A stretch of 64,000 nt of DNA from NCBI GenBank assembly GCA_041602035.1, contig JBFIHA010000011.1, positions 18,834 to 82,833 of the forward strand, given 5' to 3'. Shown piece after piece: positions 26,184-34,033 of the stretch (its first letter is position 1; each line of letters starts with the position of its first letter). Source of the DNA: JAOTVV01 sp041602035. Its GTDB lineage: Bacteria; Gemmatimonadota; Gemmatimonadetes; Gemmatimonadales; GWC2-71-9. The notes beneath the pieces are model-generated. The model searched no databases. It had not been told where the DNA came from and was given only the letters and a program-made list of their open reading frames with translations. A program made the position numbers and the translations under genes.

Positions 26184-27527
26184 TTACTTCCGGTCGAAGC
26201 GGGCCGTCACAGAACGGCCCTTCAGCGTGAGGCCGTCGAGCCCCGTCCGGGCGGCATCGGCGGCCTCCGCGCGCACTTCGACCAGGGTGAAACTCTCGCG
26301 CAGGTCCACTCTCCCAACCTGATCCTTCGCGAGCCCGGCGGCGTTGATCAGCGCTCCCACCACATCACCGGGCCTGAGACCCTCGCGTCGGCCGATGCTC
26401 ACCCGCAGGTGCACCCACACGGGCACGCCTTCGGGCAGTGACGGACCCTGCGGCTCCGGCGTTTCCCGCATGGCGAGGAGCGCCGCTGCCACGAGGGCGG
26501 GATCGAACTCGTCCAGGAGGGGAGTCAGTGCCAGGAGGCTGTCGTCGAGGGATTCGTGGGTGATGCGCTCGCGCACGGCGGTGTGGAGCCGCCTCCGGGC
26601 GTCGCGGGCTCGGTCGATCTCCGCATGGAGGTGGATGGGGGTCGGCGCCGCCGCGATGCGTCGAAGATAGGCCTCCTGCCAGGGACGGACCAAGAGCACG
26701 ACGCGTCCGGCGACCGCGTGGAGTGCTTCCAGGACCTCGATGGTCGGAAGCTCGACGCCGATCGCAAGCTCCACTGGTTGGCTCCCGACGTCCGCGCCCA
26801 CGCGGATCTGATCCTCTTCCAAGTACTCATTCCATCGCGCCGTGGTGGCCGTCGGATCCCAGATCAGGACCGAGTTGGGGGAGAGACTGTCCAACGTGGT
26901 GCGCACGGTGGAACCGAGACGGGATTGCCCCACGATCGCGTACCTTACCGGAATCGTGGGCTCGACGGGCAGCGTGGTGGTCGTGAGTTTCGGCGCGCGG
27001 TGTGCATGGCGGGTGGTGAACGGCGAGATCCTTGCGGCGTCGGAGGTGACGATGAGACGCTGCGCCTGGGTGCAGTCGCCGAGGATCGCGTCCAGGTGCT
27101 CGGTGCCATCCAGGCGCGCGTGGAGCTCCGGCCAGCAGACCACGACGTGTCGGATTCGGTCGAGCCCAAGTCCCCCGTGCGCCAGCAGTGCCAAGGTCTG
27201 TGCGGGGGACGCGAGGAGTGTCGCGACCCGTCCCGCCGCAAGTCGCTGGCGCGTGCGCGCGAGGCCGCTCGCTTGGTGCACGGGCAGGAGATCGGGACAG
27301 GCGTGGGCTTCGGCGGCGAGAGCGTCGGCGGTCGGGAGGTCGGGGACCAGGAGGAGCGTGGCGAGTCCGGACGACGCTCTGGCTGGGATCTGCTCGAGCA
27401 GGGGGCGAGCGACCCAGCCCGCCGGCGGTCCCTCGTAGATGAGGGGATTCCCCGTCTCCAAGGCCGCGCGGTGCGCGGCATCGAACTTCGGCGCAAACGT
27501 CCAGGACACGACGCCCTCGGTTGTCAA
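26184..27527 (-). CDS. DEAD-box-like protein without catalytic motifs, with DbpA RNA-binding domain
   Basis: A 447-residue protein. The C-terminal 75 residues (from PVWVHLRVSIGRREGLRP to VTARFDRK) match the DbpA/CsdA RNA-binding domain. The rest lines up with the two RecA-like domains of a DEAD-box helicase, but the ATP motifs are gone: the motif I region reads EGPPAGWVARPLLEQ with no GKT, motif II reads VVVCWPEL instead of DEAD (residues 128-135), and motif III reads VTSDAA instead of SAT. Arginine-finger motif VI is not visible. It probably binds RNA without ATP hydrolysis. Reading frame is intact, so this is a maintained protein and not a decayed gene. Confidence 0.72.
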   Translation of the reverse strand: MTTEGVVSWTFAPKFDAAHRAALETGNPLIYEGPPAGWVARPLLEQIPARASSGLATLLLVPDLPTADALAAEAHACPDLLPVHQASGLARTRQRLAAGRVATLLASPAQTLALLAHGGLGLDRIRHVVVCWPELHARLDGTEHLDAILGDCTQAQRLIVTSDAARISPFTTRHAHRAPKLTTTTLPVEPTIPVRYAIVGQSRLGSTVRTTLDSLSPNSVLIWDPTATTARWNEYLEEDQIRVGADVGSQPVELAIGVELPTIEVLEALHAVAGRVVLLVRPWQEAYLRRIAAAPTPIHLHAEIDRARDARRRLHTAVRERITHESLDDSLLALTPLLDEFDPALVAAALLAMRETPEPQGPSLPEGVPVWVHLRVSIGRREGLRPGDVVGALINAAGLAKDQVGRVDLRESFTLVEVRAEAADAARTGLDGLTLKGRSVTARFDRK

Positions 27528-27616
27528 AGAAGATCCGGTGGTACGCTCCCCGGAAGCATGGTAGTTTGCACTCCATCCCGACGCAACGGACGAGCGCCCA
27601 TGACCCGAGGTTCCCG

Positions 27617-28480
27617 ATGACGCGGTGGTGGAATCAGTTGCTGTCTCGCGTCTATGGCTGGGTCCCCGCGCTATCGGAACGCGCTGGCCGGCGGCTCCGG
27701 CGTGTCGATCAGGTCCCGCTCCCGCGGCTCGCGCCGCTGGCCACGCCGCTGTCGGCGTCGCGGGTCGGCATCGTCACGGCCGGTGGCGTCCACTTGGCCG
27801 CCGACCCACCATTCGACATGCAGGACCCGGAGGGCGACGGGTCGTTTCGGGTCATTCCGGGGGACGTTGCCGTCGACACGCTCCGCATCACGCACGACTA
27901 CTACGATCACCGGGCTGCCGATGAGGACGTCAACTGCGTCTTTCCCATCGAACGACTCCGAGAGCTCGTTGCGGGGGGAGATGTCGGTGCGGTCGCGCCC
28001 CGACACGTGGGTCTCATGGGTCATCTGTCCGGTCGCCAGATCGAACGGCTCCTTGGTCGAGGGACCGACGCGATCACGAAGCTGTTTGCGACAGATGGCG
28101 TCGATTTGGTGCTGACGGTGCCCGGGTGAACGACCTGCCACTGGTCGGTCGGACTGGTCGCCCGAATATTGGAAGCGCGTGGGACGCCGACGGTTTCGTT
28201 GGGCGTGGTGCGCAGCATGCTTGAGGGTACCCCGGCACCGCGAAACGTGTTCGTTCCGTTCCGATTGGGTCAGGTGTTGGGCGAGCCGGGCCACGTGGCG
28301 CAACAGCAAGCGGTGTTACGAGCCGCCTTGGGAGCGGTGACGGGTGTCGCCGACTCGGGCGGACTCCTCGAGCTTCCGTTTCGATGGAAGCGTGGACCCT
28401 ATCCGGTGCCCATCGGTATCGCCGAGCGGCCATCGGCCTCCATCGACGCACAGCGCGACCTCGACGGAGTAGGACGGTGA
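27617..28480 (+). CDS. Selenoprotein B-like (GrdB family) protein with in-frame TGA
   Basis: Reads through one TGA codon (28127-28129, residue 171) to give 287 residues. Both halves are one frame and fit the glycine/sarcosine/betaine reductase selenoprotein B family: YYDHRAADEDVNCVFPIERL near residue 95, RHVGLMGHLSGRQIERLL near residue 135, DLVLTVPG before the TGA, and TTCHWSVGLVARILEARGTPT after it. Family members with cysteine have VPNCPVCHQTVSLVAR here, so TGA sits at the first cysteine of a CxxC and gives UxxC. The function of the short GrdB-like proteins is unknown; they are not complete glycine reductases. ATG is at 27617. It starts the long 12-gene run. Confidence 0.8.
28131..28160 (+). 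promoter_or_regulatory. Candidate SECIS element after the TGA
   Basis: Directly after the TGA, CGACC (28131-28135) can pair with GGTCG (28156-28160), with G28137-C28154, C28138-G28152 and C28139-G28151 inside and a G-rich apical loop at 28140-28150. A bacterial SECIS lies here, immediately after the UGA. Other foldings are possible because GGTCG occurs three times. Confidence 0.45.
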
Positions 28481-29652
28481 CACGACCTTGGATGGCGTTG
28501 GTGGTGGTGTGGCTCCTTGGCAGCGTGGGAGTCACGATGCCGGGGGAGGCGCAGGAACGGGGAGGGATACGGTCGCTTGGTGTGCAGCCGGGGATCCTGT
28601 CACCGGGACCACTCAACGCGATCACCGACGTGGCGGGGGTTCGCGTGGGTCACGTGACGCGGTCCGAGGGCGACTCGATCAATACCGGAGTCACGGCGAT
28701 CTTGCCGCACGGAGGGAACGTCTTCCGGGAGAAGGTTCCGGCCGCCGCAGTAGTCGGGAATGGATTCGGCAAGTTGGTCGGCTTCACGCAGGTGCAGGAG
28801 CTCGGGGAGCTGGAGTCACCCGTGGTGCTGACGTGCACCTTGTGCGTGCCGCGGGCGGCGGACGCGGTCCTCACGTATCTCCTGGGGCTGCCGGGCAACG
28901 AATCCGTGCGGTCGGCAAACCCCGTGGTGGGAGAGACGAACGACGGTTTTCTCAACGACATTCGGCGCCGCCCGATCCAAGAGCATCACGTGCTCGACGC
29001 CATCCTCAGCGCGACAACGGGTCCAGTGGAGCAGGGAAGCGTCGGCGCGGGGCGTGGAACGATGGCGTTCGGCTGGAAGGGCGGTATTGGCACGGCGAGT
29101 CGGATGCTGTCACCGGCGATGGGTGGTTGGACGGTCGGCGCCCTGGTACAGAGCAACTTCGGAGGGGTACTGAGCATCGCGGGAGCACCGGTCGGGCGGG
29201 AGCTGGGACGCTACTACCTGCGTGAGGGCCTCGACAGGGACCGGGACGGTGTCAACCGATCCCGCCCCGACGCGACGGTCGAGGACCGTGCGGACGGGTC
29301 CGTGATGATCGTGCTCGCGACGGACGCGCCGCTCTCGCACCGCAATTTGGAGCGGCTGGCGCGGCGAGCCCTTGCGGGGCTGGCTCGGACCGGGAGTGCG
29401 ATGACCAATGGGTCTGGCGACTACGTGATTGCGTTCAGCACCGTGCGCGTCGCCGAGATGCGGCAGGTGGCCGAGGTGCCGAACGACCTCATGAGCCCGC
29501 TATTTCTCGCGGCGCTCGAGGCCACCGAGGAGGCGATCTACAACTCGATGCTCTGTGCCACCACGGTGCGTGGCCATCGAGGGATTGGCGAGGCCCTGCC
29601 CATTGAGGCGACGCTCGAGATTCTCGAGCGCTACGGAGTCGTCCGTCGATGA
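28477..29652 (+). CDS. Secreted P1-family (DmpA-like) peptidase
   Basis: A 391-residue protein with a signal peptide (MTRPWMALVVVWLLGSVGVTM, cleavage near GEA-QE). The body fits family S58/P1 DmpA aminopeptidases, which are self-cleaving N-terminal nucleophile enzymes: ITDVAGVRVGHVTRSEGDS near residue 50, ETNDGFLND, and GWKGGIGTASRML, where the autocleavage site precedes the threonine or serine. These enzymes cleave small peptides with an N-terminal L- or D-amino acid or beta-alanine. The start is GTG, overlapping the selenoprotein stop as GTGA. Signal peptide places it in the periplasm. Confidence 0.88.
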   Translation: MTRPWMALVVVWLLGSVGVTMPGEAQERGGIRSLGVQPGILSPGPLNAITDVAGVRVGHVTRSEGDSINTGVTAILPHGGNVFREKVPAAAVVGNGFGKLVGFTQVQELGELESPVVLTCTLCVPRAADAVLTYLLGLPGNESVRSANPVVGETNDGFLNDIRRRPIQEHHVLDAILSATTGPVEQGSVGAGRGTMAFGWKGGIGTASRMLSPAMGGWTVGALVQSNFGGVLSIAGAPVGRELGRYYLREGLDRDRDGVNRSRPDATVEDRADGSVMIVLATDAPLSHRNLERLARRALAGLARTGSAMTNGSGDYVIAFSTVRVAEMRQVAEVPNDLMSPLFLAALEATEEAIYNSMLCATTVRGHRGIGEALPIEATLEILERYGVVRR

Positions 29653-30878
29653 GTCACGAGTCGCTCACGCCACCGCTCCGCCTGTCGCGCAACCTCGCGC
29701 ACGTCGATTCGGATGCGCACCGGGTGCTCGATCGCGAGGTGGAGCGTCGTCGCGTCGCCGGGGACTTGGTGGCGGACCTGGCGCGGGAGGAGCCGGCGAT
29801 CGATCCTCCGCGCGGTTCGCTCGAGGCGGCACTGCGGACGCTCCGGGAGGGGTACAGCCACGCGTCGGCCGCTGGCGGGTTGGAGCTGCGCGCGGCCGCG
29901 GCCCGATATCTGTCGTTGCTCTCCGGCGGGCGGCCAGTGAACGCCGATCATGTCGTCGTGTCGGCCGGAGCCCGACACGCGTGTTTCACCGCGTTCTTCT
30001 CGCTCTTCGAGCACGGCGATCACGTGTTGCTCCCCAAGCCCGGGTGGCCGGCGTTCGACGGGCTGGTCCGGCTCGCGCGGGCCTCACCGGTGGCGATCCA
30101 GGGCGACCTGGAGTGGAGCCTCAAGGTGAGTACGCACGATCTCGCAGCCCGGAGTGACGCTCGCACGGCCGGACTCGTGCTGGCGACACCGGTGAATCCG
30201 ACTGGCGCTGCGTATACTCGCTCGGAGCTCAAGACGCTCTTCGAGTGGGCACTCGAGCGGAATCTCTGGATCGTGTGCGACGAGACCTACCGACGGGTCC
30301 ACTATGGGTCGGGTCCGGCGCCCTCCGCGCTCGATCTGCCCGACGAGCTACTGCAGCGGGCGGTCGTGGTCACGGGATTGGACGTGTCCCACGGACTGGC
30401 AGGTTGGCACGTCGCGGTCGCGCTCGCCCCTGCTGAGGTCAGTCAGGCCATGGCGCGGGTGCAGGAGCACGCGATGGGGCCGGTGCCCTGGCCAGCGCAA
30501 CGGGGTGCAGCGGCCGCGTTGGCCGACGACCGCGCCGGCCACGAGCTCTCCCGGTGGCTCGACACGCTGCGCGCGCATCGAGACGCGGTGGTCGAGTACT
30601 TTCGCCGCGAGCTCCCCGGTGTCGAATTCATCGAACCGCTAGGCACGTACTTCTTCTTCTTCCGAGTGGACGGGTGCTTCAGTGGGTCGATGACCTCGGC
30701 GCGAGCGTTCTGTGAGCGGTTGGTGGAAGAGCACGGCGTCGCCCTGGCCCACGGCGGGACGTTCGGCGACGACCGATGGGCACGGCTCAACTATGCCGTC
30801 AGTCATCGCGATATCGAGCGGGGGCTGGAAGGACTGGCCACGTTCGTGCGCAGCCTTGTGGGAGGCGACCACACATGA
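29649..30878 (+). CDS. Aminotransferase-fold protein lacking the PLP lysine
   Basis: A 409-residue protein of the class I aminotransferase fold: VVVSAGARHACFTAFFSLF, ATPVNPTGAAYTRSEL with the NPTG loop, DETYRRVHYG with the PLP-contacting Asp and Tyr, and RLNYAVSHRDIERGL with the C-terminal arginine. In the helix that should read SK-x(5)-GWR, it reads LDVSHGLAGWHV; the expected PLP lysine is V246, and the tryptophan-arginine pair is WH. Codons at 30381-30410 are clear, so this is not a frameshift. It cannot form the usual internal aldimine. ATG overlaps the upstream stop as ATGA. A binding or structural role is inferred. Confidence 0.83.
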   Translation: MSHESLTPPLRLSRNLAHVDSDAHRVLDREVERRRVAGDLVADLAREEPAIDPPRGSLEAALRTLREGYSHASAAGGLELRAAAARYLSLLSGGRPVNADHVVVSAGARHACFTAFFSLFEHGDHVLLPKPGWPAFDGLVRLARASPVAIQGDLEWSLKVSTHDLAARSDARTAGLVLATPVNPTGAAYTRSELKTLFEWALERNLWIVCDETYRRVHYGSGPAPSALDLPDELLQRAVVVTGLDVSHGLAGWHVAVALAPAEVSQAMARVQEHAMGPVPWPAQRGAAAALADDRAGHELSRWLDTLRAHRDAVVEYFRRELPGVEFIEPLGTYFFFFRVDGCFSGSMTSARAFCERLVEEHGVALAHGGTFGDDRWARLNYAVSHRDIERGLEGLATFVRSLVGGDHT

Positions 30879-31390
30879 GCGAGACGCGTCTGTTTGGCGG
30901 GAGGGTCGAGCCGCTCGACGGCGATCTTCCGATACTCACGTACGCGTGGGATGCGGAGACGGAGATCTTGTCCTGCCGTCTCGACGTCGAGGGCACGCGA
31001 GGCTTGACGGGCTCGATCGAGCTGGAAGATGCCCAGGGCGCCGTGGTGACGCTCGATGTCGTTCGCGGCACGTTGCAGGGACTGGAAGTCGTCATCTGGC
31101 CCGAGACCACCCGGACGAGCTTGGAGGTGCCGCTGCCCGGCGAGCGGGGGCGGTTCGTCGTTCCCGCACGCCCCTCCCAGCCCGGCATCGCGGTCCTGGA
31201 GCTGGATACGGTGCTCTGGGCGGAGGCGACGCCAGACGAGTCCACGATTCACGTCGGCGTCGGGCGCCGCCGTCCTACGCGGGTTGTCGCGCTCGCCGAT
31301 CACCTCCTGCTCGCCCTGGACGAGCACGGGGATCTCGCCGGCTTCTGGCTACTGTCCGTCCCGCCGTTCCCTCAGGAGCGAGAGCTGTGA
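30875..31390 (+). CDS. Hypothetical protein, 171 residues
   Basis: I do not recognise this protein. The N-terminal part is beta-rich (PILTYAWDAETEILSCRLDV, LTGSIELEDAQGAVVTLDVV), and the end reads VVALADHLLLALDEHGDLAGFWLLSVPPFP, which recalls the C-terminal part of DUF2283-type small proteins. It has no signal peptide or transmembrane segment. ATG overlaps the aminotransferase-like gene as ATGA and its stop overlaps the amidohydrolase GTG, so it is tied to both. Confidence 0.72.
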   Translation: MSETRLFGGRVEPLDGDLPILTYAWDAETEILSCRLDVEGTRGLTGSIELEDAQGAVVTLDVVRGTLQGLEVVIWPETTRTSLEVPLPGERGRFVVPARPSQPGIAVLELDTVLWAEATPDESTIHVGVGRRRPTRVVALADHLLLALDEHGDLAGFWLLSVPPFPQEREL

Positions 31391-33048
31391 CTGCCGCACG
31401 GCGCGCCCTCTGGTCGGTCGTGGTCCTCGGCTCGCTGACCACATCGCCCGCCGCCGCTCAGGGAGGCGCCGGAACGGAGGTGCTGAGTAATGCGCGCGTG
31501 TGGACCGGCGACGCCGAGCGGCCATGGGCCGAAGCCGTTGCCGTTCATAATGGTCGGGTCATTGCGGTCGGCAGCGCGGCGGACGTCGCGCGGGTCGTGG
31601 GAGCCGCGGCGCGCACCGAGGACCTGAACGGTCGATTCGTGATGCCCGGGTTCATCGATACGCACACGCACTTCGAGTCGGCGGGTCGACTCCTGCTCGG
31701 CGTCAACCTACTGGATGTGGCGAGCGACACCGGACTTCGCCGTCGGGTGGCCGAGGCGCACGAGCGGCTGCCGCAGGATGCGTGGATGGTCGGTGGAGAC
31801 TGGGGCGCCTATGATCTGAGCTCGACTTGGAGGCCGCGCCGAACGCTGCTCGACTCGCTGGTGGGTGACCGTCCGGTCGTGCTCACCAAATGGGATCGGT
31901 CGCAGTCCGTGGCCAATTCGGCCGCCCTGCGAGCCGCCGGACTGCACACGACCGATCACGACGGTCTGCTCACGAGCGACGCCGCGGTCCAGGTGCGTGC
32001 TGCGATCCCGGCACCGTCGTTCGTGCAGCGACGTGCCGAAGCGGACCTGGCGTTGGCCGATCTGGCACGGCACGGCGTCACGACCATCCACGACATTACC
32101 GGCGCCGAGCAATTGCGAATGTTCCGGTATCTCCGCGAGCGCGATTCGCTGACGGTTCGGGTCTGCGCCCGACCGACGCTCGACCACTGGGAGGATCTCG
32201 CCGCGGTGGGTATCCAGACCGGCTACGGTGACGAGACGATCTCGATCTGCGGCCTGAAGGGGTTCGTGGACGGGATCATGGGGAACTCCTCGGCGATGTT
32301 CCGTGAACCGTACCGTCATCGGCCCCACCGCAAGGGGCAGTGGCGGGCCATGATGTCCCCCCCGGGAAACATGCAGCGGCTGATTCTCGAAGCCGATGCG
32401 GCGGGTCTGACGCCACACGTGCATGCCATCGGCGACTTGGCGGTCGACACGCTTCTCGATCTCTTCGAACACGCGATCGTGGTCAATGGACCCAAGGACC
32501 GGCGATTCCGCATGATCCACGCGCAGGTCGTGACGTCGGCGGACTTCGAGCGGTTTGGGAGGCTCGGCATCATCGCCGAGGTGCAGCCCTACCACGCAAT
32601 CGACGACATGCGATGGATGGAGGAGCGCATCGGTGAGCGCGCGCGCGGCGCGTACGCATTCCGGTCCCTGGCCAACGGCGGGGCGCTCTTAGTGTTCGGG
32701 TCGGATTGGCCGGGCACGAATGCGTCGTGGTACCCAGCCAATCCCGTCTTGGGGATCTATGCCGCCGTGACACGGCAGAACCTCGACGGCGAGCCCACAG
32801 GGGGCTGGTATCCCGAGGAACGCGTGACCGTCCAGGAGGCCCTTGACGCATACACGGTGAACGCGGCGTATGCCGGGTTCCAGGAGCGCTGGAAGGGTCA
32901 GCTGCGTCCCGGCTACGTCGCCGACCTCGTGGTCCTCTCGCACGATCCGTTCGAGGTCCTCCCGGAAATGATCAAGGGCATTCGGGTGCTCGGGACGATG
33001 GTGGCCGGGCAGTGGGTGTACCGGGCAAGCAGTCGCATGGATCCGTGA
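31387..33048 (+). CDS. Secreted amidohydrolase family 3 (YtcJ-like)
   Basis: A 553-residue metal-dependent hydrolase with a signal peptide (MTAARRALWSVVVLGSLTTSPAAA, cleavage near residue 24). It has the metal-binding MPGFIDTHTHFESAGR near residue 85, HVHAIGDLAVDTLLD near residue 345, and the C-terminal LLVFGSDWPGTNASWYP with the catalytic aspartate. Family 3 enzymes hydrolyse amides or cyclic imides; the substrate is not clear from the sequence. Start is GTG overlapping the upstream TGA by four bases. It is the last of five genes before the DNA-repair genes. Confidence 0.88.
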   Translation: MTAARRALWSVVVLGSLTTSPAAAQGGAGTEVLSNARVWTGDAERPWAEAVAVHNGRVIAVGSAADVARVVGAAARTEDLNGRFVMPGFIDTHTHFESAGRLLLGVNLLDVASDTGLRRRVAEAHERLPQDAWMVGGDWGAYDLSSTWRPRRTLLDSLVGDRPVVLTKWDRSQSVANSAALRAAGLHTTDHDGLLTSDAAVQVRAAIPAPSFVQRRAEADLALADLARHGVTTIHDITGAEQLRMFRYLRERDSLTVRVCARPTLDHWEDLAAVGIQTGYGDETISICGLKGFVDGIMGNSSAMFREPYRHRPHRKGQWRAMMSPPGNMQRLILEADAAGLTPHVHAIGDLAVDTLLDLFEHAIVVNGPKDRRFRMIHAQVVTSADFERFGRLGIIAEVQPYHAIDDMRWMEERIGERARGAYAFRSLANGGALLVFGSDWPGTNASWYPANPVLGIYAAVTRQNLDGEPTGGWYPEERVTVQEALDAYTVNAAYAGFQERWKGQLRPGYVADLVVLSHDPFEVLPEMIKGIRVLGTMVAGQWVYRASSRMDP

Positions 33049-33070
33049 TCGGCGACCCGGTTCCTAGCAG

Positions 33071-34033
33071 GTGATCGTGACGGACTCGCCGCGCCGACGG
33101 CTGATCGCAGCACTGCAGCAGGCAGGTGGGACGGTTGGGGCTGGGGCGATGCTCACGCACGCCCCCCCGCCGCTCGGGGCGCCGTTCGGACATGCCGACC
33201 ATGTGGAGGGGGAGCCGGTCCAGGCGATCCCCGTGGGCACCCCGTTGCCACCTCCCGAGCCCATGACCTTCATTGACGGCATTCAGCGATACGCGGTCGA
33301 AGGCCGGATTGGCCTTGTGCCGATCGTCCGCGGCTACGTTGCCGCCGCCGCCCTGCGGCGCGAGCGCGGCGAGCTTCAGGTCGTCGATTCCGCGACCCAC
33401 GAGTTCTTGGTCGTCCCCCTACGCCGACTCACCGCCGCTCAGCGAGCGGTGCTCGAGGGATGTGGACTTCCACTGTTCGACTGCACGGCTGGCGAACGGT
33501 CGCATCCGATTCTCGACGTGCAACTGGCGGCCAAGATAGTCGAGCATCGTCGAGAGCGGGTCGAGATCGACATCACGCGACGCACCGTCGTCGCGGCTCC
33601 CGGGACCTGGCTGGTGGTCGACGGTTCCATCGCGGGAATCGACGATCTGAGCGACCACGGCAACCCCCGGGTGCTCGGCCTCGTCAAGAGCCACGAGACC
33701 CAGTTCCTCGACGGCGGCGATCTCGAGGTGGCCCTCACGCTGCCCGCCGGCCATCGGACGAGCGTGTTTGCACGAACGGCTGGCGAGCGGGCCACGGTCC
33801 ATACGTGGTATCTTCGACTCTGGCCGTGGGAAGACCACGAGTTGCTCCACGGTCTCGTCCGCATCGAGCGACCACCGAGCCCAGACAGCGTGGCCGAGGC
33901 GACGACCGTGAGCCGCTGGTTGCTGTCTGAACGAGCGCCGCTGTCGGCGCCCGACGGCCGATGGGATCGGCTCGTCTATCCGATCCGGCAGGTGGAGACG
34001 TACTTGCGCGCGCTCGCAGGAGGTTGGTGGTGA
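33071..34033 (+). CDS. nurA: NurA-like nuclease
   Basis: A 320-residue protein with the features of NurA 5'-3' nucleases: FIDGIQRYAVEGRIGLVPIVRG near residue 67 for the first acidic motif, WLVVDGSIAGIDDLSD near residue 180 and a C-terminal LVKSHETQFLDG with YLRLWPWEDHELLHGLVRIE. NurA acts with HerA at DNA breaks. The gene directly downstream is HerA-like, which supports the call. GTG at 33071 or 33077 are both possible starts; I used the first. It begins 22 bases after the amidohydrolase. Confidence 0.75.
   Translation: MIVTDSPRRRLIAALQQAGGTVGAGAMLTHAPPPLGAPFGHADHVEGEPVQAIPVGTPLPPPEPMTFIDGIQRYAVEGRIGLVPIVRGYVAAAALRRERGELQVVDSATHEFLVVPLRRLTAAQRAVLEGCGLPLFDCTAGERSHPILDVQLAAKIVEHRRERVEIDITRRTVVAAPGTWLVVDGSIAGIDDLSDHGNPRVLGLVKSHETQFLDGGDLEVALTLPAGHRTSVFARTAGERATVHTWYLRLWPWEDHELLHGLVRIERPPSPDSVAEATTVSRWLLSERAPLSAPDGRWDRLVYPIRQVETYLRALAGGWW

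Noticed and set aside
28127..28129. Ordinary nonsense mutation or frameshift in a dead gene
   Set aside because: The frame is intact on both sides, the TGA is at the redox-active position, and the next gene overlaps its final stop by GTGA; a pseudogene would not look like this, though selB should be verified.
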